Assembly (NCBI GenBank): GCA_013298695.1
Contig: JAAFIS010000001.1
Coordinates: 248,001 to 312,000, forward strand
DNA length: 64,000 bases
Direction of reading: 5' to 3'
Source: Betaproteobacteria bacterium
GTDB taxonomy: Bacteria > Pseudomonadota > Gammaproteobacteria > Burkholderiales > Casimicrobiaceae
The first letter of the stretch is position 1, and each line of letters begins with the position of its first letter. Made by a program: the position numbers and the translations under genes. Under the pieces are notes generated by a model. The model saw only the letters and a list, made by a program, of their open reading frames with translations. It was not told the origin of the DNA and made no database searches. Shown in pieces: positions 1 to 9,267 of this stretch.

Positions 1-53
1 TGGTAAATTTTAGCGTCGCCGTAAGCCTCTCTTTTGACGCAGATTTATTTCGA

Positions 54-800
54 TTACTTTTTTCGGAGTGGGCGAAAGACTTGAAGGTCGTCATAGCAGC
101 TTTCGCTTTTGTTTTCATCGAACCAGCCCGGAACTCCAAGCAGCGGGAGTGGAACTCTTCTTTCGTTATCCGTAAGCAATGTGTCGCGTTGGATTTGCGA
201 TGCAAGATGATCGTCGAGTGCATCCAAAGAAGTTTCGCTTGATAATTCAATCCACATCGCTTTTACGGTGAGTCCGCGATGGAACTGAGTGACAAGTTGT
301 TCCATCGCGCCGTGCCCGAAGAGGATCGGTTTGACTTGAGTAACGAATTCGTCGCGATGTTCAACGAACAGCTTTCGCCATTGATGATGCTCATTCATCT
401 CGCGAAAATCGCTGCGCTCGCTCACCATCAACATCCCTGATTCGTCGAATAGCGTGAGCACGTCCCGTCGGCGCGGGCGTTGATTGTTCTCACCGCTCCC
501 TAAAGACACATGCAAATCGGAAATCGTGCGCTTCGTTTTTGGGAATGTTAGCCAGATACACGCATTAAAAATATCGTGCCAGTTGTCGTTCACGATTAAC
601 TCGCGTTGATGAACGATACGCGTTTCGTATTCGACAGCACTGAGCTTTTGCGATGGTGAGGGAATAAATGAAAGCGCAATCTCGCGCTCGCGACCTAGCG
701 CGTTGAGCGATTGAATTAGCTCAGAGCGGTCGATGCGTTCCAGCAGTGAACCAACGAAATCAAGCGCGGGATGCACCGAGTAAATTTCGTCGTTCTTCAT
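54..800 (-). CDS. DUF3025 family protein
   Basis: 248-aa soluble protein with no signal peptide or membrane segment. The C-terminal motif LPLLGVPGW...CYDDLQVFRP (about residues 217-244) and the central block beginning NDNWHDIFNACIWLTFPKTK are what I know as DUF3025, a family of unknown function common in beta- and gammaproteobacteria. The start at 800 gives a normal family length. It is followed 33 bp upstream by a zinc-ribbon gene on the same strand, so co-transcription is possible. No catalytic residues can be named. Family assignment is fairly sure, function unknown. Confidence 0.75.
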   Translation of the reverse strand: MKNDEIYSVHPALDFVGSLLERIDRSELIQSLNALGREREIALSFIPSPSQKLSAVEYETRIVHQRELIVNDNWHDIFNACIWLTFPKTKRTISDLHVSLGSGENNQRPRRRDVLTLFDESGMLMVSERSDFREMNEHHQWRKLFVEHRDEFVTQVKPILFGHGAMEQLVTQFHRGLTVKAMWIELSSETSLDALDDHLASQIQRDTLLTDNERRVPLPLLGVPGWFDENKSESCYDDLQVFRPLRKK

Positions 801-833
801 TCGTCATTCGTCACGCGCAGGAACGCCGCGCAA

Positions 834-2000
834 TCAACGCTTGCCGCTTGCACCGAAAATGATGAGCACCACGATGATGACTATGAGTACGGCGAACGTG
901 ATCTTCACCCAGCTCTTTGGATACTCGCCATCAATTTTTCCGGTGACAGCGTTGATGATGACTTGAAAATCTTTCGCGCCGTAGGTGTAGGTCATGAGCC
1001 ATATCGGTGCGAGGATATGTTTAAACGTTTGCCGGGAAAAGTCTGCGTTCACTTTGAGATTGCGATACGTGTCGCCCGGCACTTGATTGCCGCAAAGTTG
1101 CTCGGTTGCGCCCAACATTCGTTCGCGCGACGTTTTTGCAGCGCCGATTAAATCGATTTGATAGCGCTCGACCGTCCAGCCGCTCACGTACGCCGGGTCG
1201 TAAGGTTTCAGGGCACCGACGCCTTTGTCAGTGGTGGGAAACGGCTCCACCGAGCGCAGCAACGTCTGATGAACGCCCTTGGATCCACACACGAGCGTGT
1301 CGTCAAAAAAGTGATTGAGCGCGCCGCTCGTCCATTCCCAGCGCGTGCGCTGCACTTGGCGAGTGCGCTGCTGACCGTTGTCCCAATACGACTCGGTTTC
1401 GTAATAATGATAGCCAGCCTCGGCCTGCCACTGCGCGTCGACAAACGCGTCGAAAGTCCAGTAGGGGAGATAAATTCCCTTGGCGGTGTCGGTCATTGCG
1501 CGCTTCTTAAGCGCGTTCGGAGCCCACCATAACTTGCCGTACCACGCGCGGATCACGTCGCGAGCTTTCGGTTCACTCACCTGAATTGGCAAAATGCCTT
1601 CAGGTCGGATCACGTCGTCCGTTTCATCGTATTCAACAATTGCCGATGCGCCGCAAAACTCGCAGCCCTTGGCCTGTTTCGCCGCATCGAACACGCTGAT
1701 CGCTTGACACTGTTTGCACTTGATCATGCGCGAGGTGCGTGCCCAGCCGCGTTGCTCGCCTTGTAGATTCTTGATCGCCGCAACCAAATCATGCTCGATG
1801 ATGTCGGTGGACTGCAAACCCGCGGGTACGTCCTTCCCGACTGGCATCGGCGCTTCAGTGCCGCAAAACGCACAGACAAGTTTCTGCTTCGTTGGATTCC
1901 ACACCGCTTCGCCGCCGCAAGCGACGCAGGAATATTTGCTGCGCGCGGCTTTCTCAGGCGCAGTGGCTGAAGTGTGGGTTGCGGTTTCTTTATTCATCAC
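834..2000 (-). CDS. Zinc-ribbon protein with C-terminal membrane anchor
   Basis: 388 aa. Residues about 25-50 hold a CxxC...CxxC zinc ribbon (CVACGG and CAFCG), and residues about 95-118 hold a second pair (CKQC and CEFCG), so two TFIIB-like zinc ribbons are likely. A single hydrophobic helix rich in I, V and L lies at residues about 366-383 just before the basic C-terminus, suggesting a tail-anchored inner-membrane protein. Relatives are often annotated as helicase-like (PriA-related) because of the ribbons, but no helicase motif is present here. It sits next to an SPFH/band-7 gene on the same strand, a recurring pairing. Role unknown; perhaps membrane stress or membrane organisation, by inference. 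Confidence 0.7.
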   Translation of the reverse strand: MMNKETATHTSATAPEKAARSKYSCVACGGEAVWNPTKQKLVCAFCGTEAPMPVGKDVPAGLQSTDIIEHDLVAAIKNLQGEQRGWARTSRMIKCKQCQAISVFDAAKQAKGCEFCGASAIVEYDETDDVIRPEGILPIQVSEPKARDVIRAWYGKLWWAPNALKKRAMTDTAKGIYLPYWTFDAFVDAQWQAEAGYHYYETESYWDNGQQRTRQVQRTRWEWTSGALNHFFDDTLVCGSKGVHQTLLRSVEPFPTTDKGVGALKPYDPAYVSGWTVERYQIDLIGAAKTSRERMLGATEQLCGNQVPGDTYRNLKVNADFSRQTFKHILAPIWLMTYTYGAKDFQVIINAVTGKIDGEYPKSWVKITFAVLIVIIVVLIIFGASGKR

Positions 2001-2049
2001 GAGTGAGTCGAATCAAAACTGCAATGGGTTTAGTTAGGGTGATACATCG

Positions 2050-2262
2050 CTACCGAGCAGCGCGTTCGTAGTGCATTCGAATCACGATGTACACGCCGAT
2101 CATGCCTTGTGCGATGGCGCAGATTAGTCGCGATTCGGGCCATGTGAGCGGCAACAACGCAGCGATTCCGATCAACAGAGTAAGCACCAATTTCTCAACA
2201 ATGCTCACTTCAAATCGGATCACATAAAACGCGAGCACGAGCAAAATGAACATCGTTGCCAT
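2050..2262 (-). CDS. Small membrane protein
   Basis: 70 aa with two or three predicted hydrophobic segments (residues about 3-18, 25-42 and 46-62) and a short basic tail. It lies 49 bp upstream of the zinc-ribbon gene on the same strand and downstream of the SPFH gene, so it may belong to the same membrane-associated group. I recognise no family. The hydrophobic periodicity and conserved strand support it being real, but its shortness keeps confidence moderate. Confidence 0.5.
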   Translation of the reverse strand: MATMFILLVLAFYVIRFEVSIVEKLVLTLLIGIAALLPLTWPESRLICAIAQGMIGVYIVIRMHYERAAR

Positions 2263-2313
2263 ACGTGTTTCGCTTAAAAATCAGGCAAATGAATTGATAC
2301 TAACTTCTCTAGC

Positions 2314-2339
2314 TATCGCCCAATTTACGCGGGCGAATA
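2314..2339. repeat. CGCCC/GGGCG palindrome (family P)
   Basis: TATCGCCC and GGGCGAATA flank a short AT-rich loop containing CAATTTACGC. It resembles the perfect copies at 6252-6270 and 44889-44913 and lies in the 185-bp gap upstream of the small membrane gene. The gap otherwise holds AT-rich sequence (2341-2375) and a second weaker palindrome near 2384-2404. Confidence 0.5.
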
Positions 2340-2447
2340 CGGCAATTTTAAGTATTAGTAATAATTATTAAAAACTTCCGAGTCGCCCAGCTGAATTAGG
2401 CGATTCGGATAGAAGTTCATTTCAGGTTTGCTGCGGATTGTCCGGTG

Positions 2448-3545
2448 TTAGCCTTTCAAAAAGGCATCAACCGCGTCCTTGGTGACGCGCCATTGCGAAC
2501 CGATTTTGCGACCTTTGAGATTGCCTGAGTCGAGCTCTGCCATCACGTCGGCTTCGGTGACGCCAAGCAATTGCGCCACTTGCGCAGGGTTCATTAATTC
2601 CATCACGGGTGCCGCGGCTGCAACCGTTGCTGCTGCTACGGGCGCTGCTGCGCCGGGCACCATGCCCTTCGGCGCATTCGGATTTGCGCCGACGACACCG
2701 CCCGGTTGGTTGATCATTTGCTGACCCATGCCCATCGCCATCGCGAATTCCGCGCCCATGCCCATGCTGCCTGCTTTGCCTTCGGCAACCGCGTTGGCCA
2801 TGTTGTAGCGAACGTATTCGCCCATATCGCCGATGGTGGTCATCGCGCCACGCTTGTCGATAGCTTGTTCGACTTCTGGTGGCAACGACACGTTTTCAAT
2901 GTTGAACGACGTAATTTCAATGCCGTATTTCGACGTTGTGAGCGGATTGATCGCAGGCAACAGCGCTTCGCCGATTTCGGTGTAGCGCGTCGCCACATCG
3001 AGCGCTGGCACTTTTGCCGACGCAATCGCTTCGGTGAACACCGTAACGATTTTTGAGCGCATCACATCCGCGAACTCATCGAGGCGGAAATGATTGTCGG
3101 TGCCGGCAACTTCTTTGAGGAACAGCGACGGATTGACGATCTTGAAATCGTATTGGCCGAACGCGCGCATCCGCACCACGCCGAAATCCGCGTCGCGCAT
3201 CATGATCGGGTTTGCCGTGCCCCATTTGTTGCCTGCAAAGACCCGCGTGGTGACGTAGTAAACGTCTGCTTTGAACGGCGATTCGAAGCCGTATTTCCAA
3301 CCAAGAATCGTCGACAGAACGGGGATGTTCTGCGTAGTCAGATTGTGTTTGCCAGGGCCTAACGCATCGGCGTATTTGCCCAAGTAGACAAACTGCGCAA
3401 CCTGGCTCTCGCGCACGATCAACTGCGCGTTGTTTTTGATCTCTTTGTCTTGATCGGGCCAGCGATACGACAGCGTATCGCGTGAATCATCCTGCCATTC
3501 GATGATTTCGATCAGTTGTTTTTTGATGAAGTCCATGAGGGCCAT
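2448..3545 (-). CDS. SPFH/band-7 protein with C-terminal HTH-like domain
   Basis: 365 aa. Residues about 20-245 form an SPFH domain of the YdjI / virion-core-like type (RESQVAQFVYLGKYADALGPGKH and later VEQAIDKRGAMTTIGDMGEY). A Gly/Met/Ala/Pro-rich linker follows (about 250-315), then residues about 318-365 read as an excisionase/MerR-like HTH_17 module (NPAQVAQLLGVTEADV ... GRKIGSQWRVTKDAVDAFL). Many relatives carry a zinc ribbon at this end instead. There is no N-terminal membrane anchor, so membrane contact would be peripheral. The neighbouring zinc-ribbon and small membrane genes suggest a joint function at the membrane. What the HTH-like domain binds is unknown; it could be protein rather than DNA. 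Confidence 0.8.
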   Translation of the reverse strand: MALMDFIKKQLIEIIEWQDDSRDTLSYRWPDQDKEIKNNAQLIVRESQVAQFVYLGKYADALGPGKHNLTTQNIPVLSTILGWKYGFESPFKADVYYVTTRVFAGNKWGTANPIMMRDADFGVVRMRAFGQYDFKIVNPSLFLKEVAGTDNHFRLDEFADVMRSKIVTVFTEAIASAKVPALDVATRYTEIGEALLPAINPLTTSKYGIEITSFNIENVSLPPEVEQAIDKRGAMTTIGDMGEYVRYNMANAVAEGKAGSMGMGAEFAMAMGMGQQMINQPGGVVGANPNAPKGMVPGAAAPVAAATVAAAAPVMELMNPAQVAQLLGVTEADVMAELDSGNLKGRKIGSQWRVTKDAVDAFLKG

Positions 3546-3619
3546 GTTTTTCTCCTAAGTTCGAAAACGACGAATGGTGATAACGAAGATGAAACGGGAA
3601 CGAGTTGTGAGCGAGCTCT

Positions 3620-4429
3620 TTACTTTGCTGCGACTTTGGCTTGCGCTGAGTTGAGTCGCGCTTCGAGCTGCTCTTTGGGAATCGCGCCTGCGACCATGCG
3701 ACCGTCAGCTAAGAAAAATGTCGGCGTTGCGCGCACGCCGAGCTTTGCGCCCAGTGCTTTTGTTTCGTCAACCGGGTTTTTGCAATCGGTCGGCGCGTTG
3801 GCAACGTGTTGCTGGCGCAGCACCGCGTTTTGCCAAGCGGCAACGCGATCTTTGGCACACCAAATCGCCATTTGCTTCTTCGCGGCTTGCGGATGCAGCG
3901 AATCAATGGGGTACATAAAGTTGTATACCGTTACGTTATCCATGGACTGGATTGTTTGTTCAAGCCGCGTGCAAAAAGGGCAGTCAACGTCGGTGAATAC
4001 ATACATCACGCGCTCGCCTTTGCCGCGTACGAACTTAATCGCGTAATCGAGCGGCAACACTTTCACGTCGATGGCTTTAAGCTCTGCGCTACGGGCTTCG
4101 CTCAAGTTCGTCATGGTGGCGGCTTCGACCAAATTGCCCACGATGAAGTGGTTAATTTTTGGGTCGAAATAAATCATGTCTTCGCCGATCATGGCTTCAA
4201 ACATTCCCGGGAACACGCTCGCGCGCAGCCCCTGGATCGGCGCACCTTTAAAGCGCTCTTCAAGCGCCTTTTGCACTGGCGCGAGTTCGCCCGCAGTGGC
4301 TGCCGGGGCTGCAGCGGCATTGGCCGTAGCCGCGCTCGGTGCTTTTGCAGCACCGCCCGTTGCGGGCTGTTGCGCGTTACATGCGACGACGCAAGACGAC
4401 GCGATGAGAGCGATAAAAAATTGTTTCAT
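3620..4429 (-). CDS. dsbC: DsbC-like thiol:disulfide isomerase, probable lipoprotein
   Basis: 269 aa. The N-terminus has a signal sequence ending in a lipobox-like VVAC (Cys about 17), followed by an Ala/Pro-rich linker to about residue 48. This suggests a membrane-tethered rather than free periplasmic enzyme. The dimerisation domain covers about 50-120. The thioredoxin-fold domain has active site CPFC (in FTDVDCPFC) instead of the usual CGYC, cis-proline ATPTFF near the end, and a second Cys pair (IWC...TDC) matching the structural disulfide of DsbC. Expected role: isomerising wrong disulfides in secreted proteins, kept reduced by DsbD. It follows the UbiH-type gene by 33 bp on the same strand. 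Confidence 0.85.
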   Translation of the reverse strand: MKQFFIALIASSCVVACNAQQPATGGAAKAPSAATANAAAAPAATAGELAPVQKALEERFKGAPIQGLRASVFPGMFEAMIGEDMIYFDPKINHFIVGNLVEAATMTNLSEARSAELKAIDVKVLPLDYAIKFVRGKGERVMYVFTDVDCPFCTRLEQTIQSMDNVTVYNFMYPIDSLHPQAAKKQMAIWCAKDRVAAWQNAVLRQQHVANAPTDCKNPVDETKALGAKLGVRATPTFFLADGRMVAGAIPKEQLEARLNSAQAKVAAK

Positions 4430-4462
4430 TGAGGGTTCCTTGAAGCGGGCTTTTAATGCGAA

Positions 4463-5713
4463 TCAGCTTGCTGCGGAAGACAGCATGCGACGAAATGCGG
4501 GCAGCCTACCCAAAACACGCATTCCAGCGTCACCAACCGTTGCCGAGATCGCAATCGGCGAGGGCTTTTCAGCGAACGCCCCATTGTAGATTCGCGCTAG
4601 AGCATCGGTTGCCGTTTGCATGGCGAGCGTCGCCGCGTAGCGGATTCTTCGATATTTGCCGAGCAACAGCGCGTGTCCGTAGTCGCCATTAACAGATTCT
4701 GCGTGTGATAGCGCTGCCGCTAGCGCGCGAGCGTCTTGCAGACCAAGATTCACGCCCTGACCTGCGAGCGGATGAATCGCATGCGCGGCGTCGCCCACTA
4801 CAAGCGAGCGTGCTGCGACTGGGTTTGCAACCCGCGAAAGTGTGAGTGGAAAACGCTTGGGAGTGTTCAGCAATGCGTGCGGGCGAATGAGATGTTGCGT
4901 GGCTTCGGCCACTGCCTCACAAAGCGCTTCCCGCGTTGATTCCATTAGATCGTTGCCAGCATCGACACGTGTTGACCACACCATCGAAACGCTCGGCTCG
5001 CCGCGCTGATGCGGAAGCGGCAGCAGCGCGAGGATAGATTGATCGGGCAGAAACCATTGCCTCGCGGTTTGGGCGTGCGCCTTGGCGATTGAGAAATTCG
5101 CAACAACGCCAACCCGATCATAATTTCGCTCAAGCGCTGAAATCCCGAGCTCGTTGAGCAGCGCGCGGTCGCCGCCCTGAGCGAGCACGACGAGATTCGC
5201 GTTGAAAATCTGTCCGTCCCCAAGTTCAACGTAGCGCAGATTGTCGAGCTGCCCGGTGTGTTTCACCTCGGCAGCGATAAATTGAACACCTAAAGCTTCA
5301 CATCGCCTATGCAATTGGGCGGCAAGCGCGTTGTGTTCAACAATCGAAGCTAGCGTGGGTTTACGTGCTTCCCCAGCACTTACGTTGATTGCTAATTTAT
5401 GTTGTTGATCAAAAACATGAATTTTTTCAACGACGGCGCTGCGCGTTTTGTCGAGAGCGACGCCAAGACTGTCGAGCCAACCTAAATTGTCAGCACTCAC
5501 CGTGTAAATACGCGACTCAATGTCGCCTGTGGGCGCAACGGGAACGCCCCCGCGATCGATCACGCAAACCCGCGGGCGGAGCGCCGCGCTGGTGGCAGAA
5601 ATCGCTGCCAGCGCGCAGGCCCAGCCCACTGGGCCGCCGCCCACGACGATCACGTCAAACGTAGTGTTCACACCGGAGCTCATCGCAAAAAGGCTACCAA
5701 TCGAGCGTTTCAA
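4463..5713 (-). CDS. UbiH/UbiF/COQ6-family FAD hydroxylase
   Basis: 416 aa flavoprotein monooxygenase. It has the N-terminal FAD dinucleotide motif [14 protein letters not shown] (about residues 22-36), a middle DG-type motif, and the C-terminal FAD ribityl motif [22 protein letters not shown] (about 318-338) diagnostic of ubiquinone-ring hydroxylases. It likely hydroxylates a ring position during ubiquinone synthesis at the inner membrane. Which position (UbiH, UbiI or UbiF) cannot be told from sequence alone. Its start overlaps the hslV stop by 20 bp and dsbC follows it, so the three are probably co-transcribed. Confidence 0.85.
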   Translation of the reverse strand: MKRSIGSLFAMSSGVNTTFDVIVVGGGPVGWACALAAISATSAALRPRVCVIDRGGVPVAPTGDIESRIYTVSADNLGWLDSLGVALDKTRSAVVEKIHVFDQQHKLAINVSAGEARKPTLASIVEHNALAAQLHRRCEALGVQFIAAEVKHTGQLDNLRYVELGDGQIFNANLVVLAQGGDRALLNELGISALERNYDRVGVVANFSIAKAHAQTARQWFLPDQSILALLPLPHQRGEPSVSMVWSTRVDAGNDLMESTREALCEAVAEATQHLIRPHALLNTPKRFPLTLSRVANPVAARSLVVGDAAHAIHPLAGQGVNLGLQDARALAAALSHAESVNGDYGHALLLGKYRRIRYAATLAMQTATDALARIYNGAFAEKPSPIAISATVGDAGMRVLGRLPAFRRMLSSAAS

Positions 5714-6242
5714 TCACGTGGTTTTGGTTGGTATAGATACAAATCTCCCCAGCGACTTTTAGCGATTCCGACACGATCTCGCGGGCGGAGAGTTCGCTGT
5801 GCTGCGTCAAAGCACGCGCTGCCGCCTGTGCGAAACCACCGCCGGAGCCGATGGCGACGATGCCGTGCTCGGGTTCGAGCACGTCGCCGTTGCCGGTGAT
5901 GACTAGCGATGCGGTGTGATCTGCGACCGCGAGCATCGCTTCAAGGCGACGCAAAATGCGATCTTGTCGCCAGTCTTTGGCAAGCTCAACGGCCGCGCGG
6001 GTCAGATGCCCCGAGTGCTTTTCGAGCTTGCCTTCGAAGCGCTCGAAAAGTGTGAACGCGTCCGCCGTTGCACCGGCGAACCCAGCGAGGATCTTGTCGT
6101 GATGCAGTCGGCGAATTTTGCGCGCTGTGGATTTCATCACCATGTTGCCGAGCGTGACTTGTCCGTCGCCACCTATTGCGACGGAATTGCCTCTGCGCAC
6201 GGAGACAATCGTAGTTCCGTGAAATTCGATACTTGATTCCAT
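5694..6242 (-). CDS. hslV: ATP-dependent protease proteolytic subunit HslV
   Basis: 182 aa, normal length. The sequence GTTIVSVRR begins after a nine-residue propeptide, so the mature protein would start with the catalytic Thr10, the arrangement seen in betaproteobacteria. Further family marks are [50 protein letters not shown] and ICIYTNQNH. HslV forms a double hexamer that degrades unfolded proteins when capped by the HslU ATPase. hslU normally follows directly, but here the next gene is a UbiH-type hydroxylase overlapping the hslV end. HslU must be elsewhere or absent. Confidence 0.95.
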   Translation of the reverse strand: MESSIEFHGTTIVSVRRGNSVAIGGDGQVTLGNMVMKSTARKIRRLHHDKILAGFAGATADAFTLFERFEGKLEKHSGHLTRAAVELAKDWRQDRILRRLEAMLAVADHTASLVITGNGDVLEPEHGIVAIGSGGGFAQAAARALTQHSELSAREIVSESLKVAGEICIYTNQNHVIETLDW

Positions 6243-6251
6243 TAACGATAT

Positions 6252-6270
6252 CGCCCGATTAAATCGGGCG
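6252..6270. repeat. 19-bp perfect palindrome (family P)
   Basis: CGCCCGATT-A-AATCGGGCG, a perfect inverted repeat between the STAS gene and hslV (both minus strand). It has no T-run on either side, so it is not a classical terminator. The sequence differs from the CAATT version elsewhere by a paired change (GATT/AATC), which keeps the palindrome intact. Confidence 0.65.
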
Positions 6271-6294
6271 TTCCCGCGAAAAGTTGGTAAACGA

Positions 6295-7479
6295 TCAGGC
6301 CTTGACGAACAAGGCGGCGGGTGATCCCGTGAGTTGCATCAGCGCCTGAATAATCGGCGACGCACCGACGACGCGAACATCAATCGCGTTTGCCATGAGC
6401 CGATTAAATGCGTTTGACAGCGCTCCGCCGCACACAAAATCAACGCGTGCTACGTTTTTCATGTCAATCACGACGGGATTTGTTGTTGCGCTTGAAGGCG
6501 CGATCGACTTCAAGCAAGGATCGGTCGGGCCTTTCAGCTCGCCGCTCCAAATCACCCGATCTGCGGCCGATCCGATATCTACACTTGACTCTGATTTCGC
6601 TGCGTCAGCCAAAATACTTCGCTGTTGCACGGTAATTGACTCCCACGACGGCGGTGAGATTTCAAAAGTCACCGCAAAATCGACCGCGCGGTCTTCAAAT
6701 TTTTCGTGATAGCCGGACCACTGCAACAGTTCGAGCACCAAATACCACTGACCTTTGTTTTCGCGAACCATTGGCTGCAGCGGCACGCTCAAACGATTGA
6801 TCGCGGCATCAAGACCGCGAAACGAGGCGAATACGCCGCGTCGCCGGATTGCGGCCAGCGCGCCTGCAACCAATACGCCGCAAGTATCGTCAACTCCGTT
6901 GAGCTCATTGATGTCAACGTCCATCCGTTGCATCGTTGAATTTTTCTGCTTTGAGGTTTCGAGCAGCAGCGCGATCGGCGGCAAGGTTGGGTCGGCGAGC
7001 GTGCCGCGAAGCAACACGCGCGCTTTGCCGGTCGCGTTTGCCGCAGCGGTTTTCGCAGGGGTGGCCGGACGGCTCGTCATCTCATCCCAAGCCGGCGCCG
7101 AGCGCTCAAACTCAACCACGAACTTCAGCGCAAGATCATCAAACGAAACGCGATCGCCCGCGCGAGCGTATAAATCAAACAAACACATCCAAGACAGCGT
7201 TTGCTTGCGTTCAGGCGTATCGAGTGCATGAACCAAGGCCGCCGTCGCGGCGTTCGGATTTCCGTGCGCAAACATCAGCGCCGCGTTTTCTAACGAAGGC
7301 CCCAGCCCGCCATCTTCGCTCACCTCAATCTCAGTACCAATCGGCGCGAGCGCGCTGGCTTGTGCGGATTCGGTGTTCGGCCGATGAGTGACCCGATCTA
7401 CGGGTTCGAGCGCTAAATCCTGAGCGCGTTGAGCTGCCGCTTTTGCCTTGGCCGCTTTCGGGAAAATTGTGAAGCCCAT
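6295..7479 (-). CDS. STAS-domain protein
   Basis: 394 aa. The last 100 residues ([27 protein letters not shown] ... [18 protein letters not shown]) have the beta-alpha pattern of a STAS/anti-anti-sigma or MlaB domain, without an obvious phosphorylatable Ser at the usual site. The upstream part (about 60-280) appears to hold two related alpha/beta segments. The N-terminus is Lys/Ala-rich with no signal peptide. Proteins of this build sit next to hslV in other betaproteobacteria as far as I recall. Partner unknown. Confidence 0.65.
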   Translation of the reverse strand: MGFTIFPKAAKAKAAAQRAQDLALEPVDRVTHRPNTESAQASALAPIGTEIEVSEDGGLGPSLENAALMFAHGNPNAATAALVHALDTPERKQTLSWMCLFDLYARAGDRVSFDDLALKFVVEFERSAPAWDEMTSRPATPAKTAAANATGKARVLLRGTLADPTLPPIALLLETSKQKNSTMQRMDVDINELNGVDDTCGVLVAGALAAIRRRGVFASFRGLDAAINRLSVPLQPMVRENKGQWYLVLELLQWSGYHEKFEDRAVDFAVTFEISPPSWESITVQQRSILADAAKSESSVDIGSAADRVIWSGELKGPTDPCLKSIAPSSATTNPVVIDMKNVARVDFVCGGALSNAFNRLMANAIDVRVVGASPIIQALMQLTGSPAALFVKA

Positions 7480-7555
7480 ACAGCTAAGGTAGCGCGAATT
7501 CGCGCGGCGTGCAACTGATGTTTATACGGTTTGACGAATGCACGATTTGTCTATC

Positions 7556-8086
7556 TCATTTCTCGATCGAGGCCGCGTCTGTCAAACGATAGTAGAGCCC
7601 GGCGGGGTCGTCGTTGAGCACTTGGAATTTGCCCGACAACGAGACCGCTTCAAAACGATACTTCACGCCTTTGGGCGCACGAATCTCAATCATCGAATCC
7701 GGCCCGGCAGGCAAGCAAAACGAGCAATGTGGCGGCGCAGCAACCAACAAAAAGCGTTTCTGGTTGTCGCCGATATCGAGCGGGATCATAAAGCCCTCAA
7801 CCCGAATTTGCTTGCCATCGAGTGCAGTGATGATGTTGTCAAACGAGGGTTGAAGCTTGTTGTTTTTCTTGGTGAGTTCGACGCGCGCGAGGGTTCGCCA
7901 TGAGGTGAACCCCGCCCGTTCAGCCAGAAATTGCGAAGGCGGCAGCAGCGAGCCGGGTGTGGGGCTCGCGCCGCTCGGGGCAACCGGCGTCACTGCGTTT
8001 GCGGGGTTCATCAGTGTCAGCAGGAACGCGACGGCACCAGCCAGCGCGGCGCTGTGATTGAACAAACGGAAGGACAATTGATTCAT
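7556..8086 (-). CDS. DUF3299 exported protein of an ABC transporter cluster
   Basis: 176 aa with an N-terminal signal sequence (hydrophobic about 10-30, ending near ANA). The core LDGKQIRVEGFMIPLD...FLLVAAPPHCSFCLPAGPDSMIEI is the DUF3299 signature, with two close cysteines that could bind metal or form a disulfide. It is the third gene of a tight operon with an ABC ATPase and an FtsX/MacB-type permease. Similar clusters include zinc-regulated loci in other bacteria (recalled, not checked), so a periplasmic metal or lipoprotein-handling role is possible. Function is not established. Confidence 0.7.
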   Translation of the reverse strand: MNQLSFRLFNHSAALAGAVAFLLTLMNPANAVTPVAPSGASPTPGSLLPPSQFLAERAGFTSWRTLARVELTKKNNKLQPSFDNIITALDGKQIRVEGFMIPLDIGDNQKRFLLVAAPPHCSFCLPAGPDSMIEIRAPKGVKYRFEAVSLSGKFQVLNDDPAGLYYRLTDAASIEK

Positions 8087-8103
8087 GGGTTCGATTGGAT
8101 CGA

Positions 8104-9267
8104 TTAGCTTCTAGAAAGTTGCGCCGCCACATCAATTCGGTAAGCGCGCCATAGTGCAGGCAATGATGCTACTAAAGCCAGCCCGCAGGCCGCGATCGCA
8201 CACGCTGCAATCACGATTACGCCAAACGATCCATCGACGTAGAGACCCGGAAGCGCGGCAGTTTTTAGCCACAGTGCACCCGCGCTTACCATCACGCACG
8301 CCACAACGAGCGCGGCGAGGACGATATATAGCGCCTCACCCACCAGAAGTTGTGCCACGCGGCGGCGACTCACGCCCATTGCTCGCAGCACCGCGAGATC
8401 GGTTTCGCGCCGCTCGAGCGCTTGCGAAATAGCCGCGAAGGTTGCAAGCATCGCGCTCACGATTAGCGCTGCCGCAAACGCTTTCACAATGAGCGCGACC
8501 CAGCCGAAATTGGCAAGCAGGCGGGCTGATTCAATGGCGGGTGCGCTCGCCTGCAAATTGGTTTGCGAATTGATTTGTCGCGGCAGAGTCGCCATCGCAA
8601 CCGGCGAGCGCAGGGCTATCAGGGCGAAGGTCACCTCCGGCTCAGTGCTTGCGCTATGGCCTTCGTGAGCAATCCAAACGCTCTCCAGCGGCGTCACCAC
8701 CAGCTCATCAATCACGCGCCCGGTGGGTGCAAGGATTCCGACCACGGAATAAGGATGCGAATCGTGAGCTTCGCCGCCTTCGGCCATGCCATGATTACCA
8801 ACGAATCGGTCACCCAGCGAGAGTTTTAAGCGACGCGCTGCAGTTGCGCCGAGCACCGCATCCATCGGCTGCATTTCGATGGTGCCCCTTGCTATTTTCG
8901 CGTCGTAGAGTGCGAAAAATGTTGGGCGCGCACCGACAATGCGCGCTCCGCCGACCGAATCCCCGAGCGAAATAGGATTCACCTTTGATATTTGCGGATT
9001 TTTTTCCAAGACTTCAACTGCGGCGAGGGGGATGTTTCCGTTCGGCACATCCGCGTGATACACCGCCGCGAGCGTGTTCTGCAGGCCTGATCCTTTCGCG
9101 CCGATCACCAGATCAATGCCGCTGGCCTGACGAGCAGCATGCGCTTCAAGCGTTTCTTGCAACCAAATAACACTAACCACAGACGCTAAGCCCAGAGAGC
9201 ATAGGGCGACAGCAAGGAAAAACTGCCAAGGTGACTCGGCAATGTATTTTCGCGCTAAGCCAAGCAT
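8104..9267 (-). CDS. FtsX/MacB-type ABC transporter permease
   Basis: 387 aa. One transmembrane helix lies at about 15-35 (FFLAVALCSLGLASVVSVIW), then a large periplasmic MacB-like domain (about 45-245), then three helices (about 262-285, 313-335 and 350-375). This is the topology of the type VII ABC family (LolCE, MacB, FtsX). The loop ALERRETDLAVLRAMGVSRRRV is the conserved cytoplasmic segment that meets the ATPase. The gene shares its start codon region with the end of the ATPase gene (one-base overlap at 9267), so translation is probably coupled. Substrate unknown; such systems move lipoproteins or use force across the envelope rather than pump small molecules. Confidence 0.8.
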   Translation of the reverse strand: MLGLARKYIAESPWQFFLAVALCSLGLASVVSVIWLQETLEAHAARQASGIDLVIGAKGSGLQNTLAAVYHADVPNGNIPLAAVEVLEKNPQISKVNPISLGDSVGGARIVGARPTFFALYDAKIARGTIEMQPMDAVLGATAARRLKLSLGDRFVGNHGMAEGGEAHDSHPYSVVGILAPTGRVIDELVVTPLESVWIAHEGHSASTEPEVTFALIALRSPVAMATLPRQINSQTNLQASAPAIESARLLANFGWVALIVKAFAAALIVSAMLATFAAISQALERRETDLAVLRAMGVSRRRVAQLLVGEALYIVLAALVVACVMVSAGALWLKTAALPGLYVDGSFGVIVIAACAIAACGLALVASLPALWRAYRIDVAAQLSRS

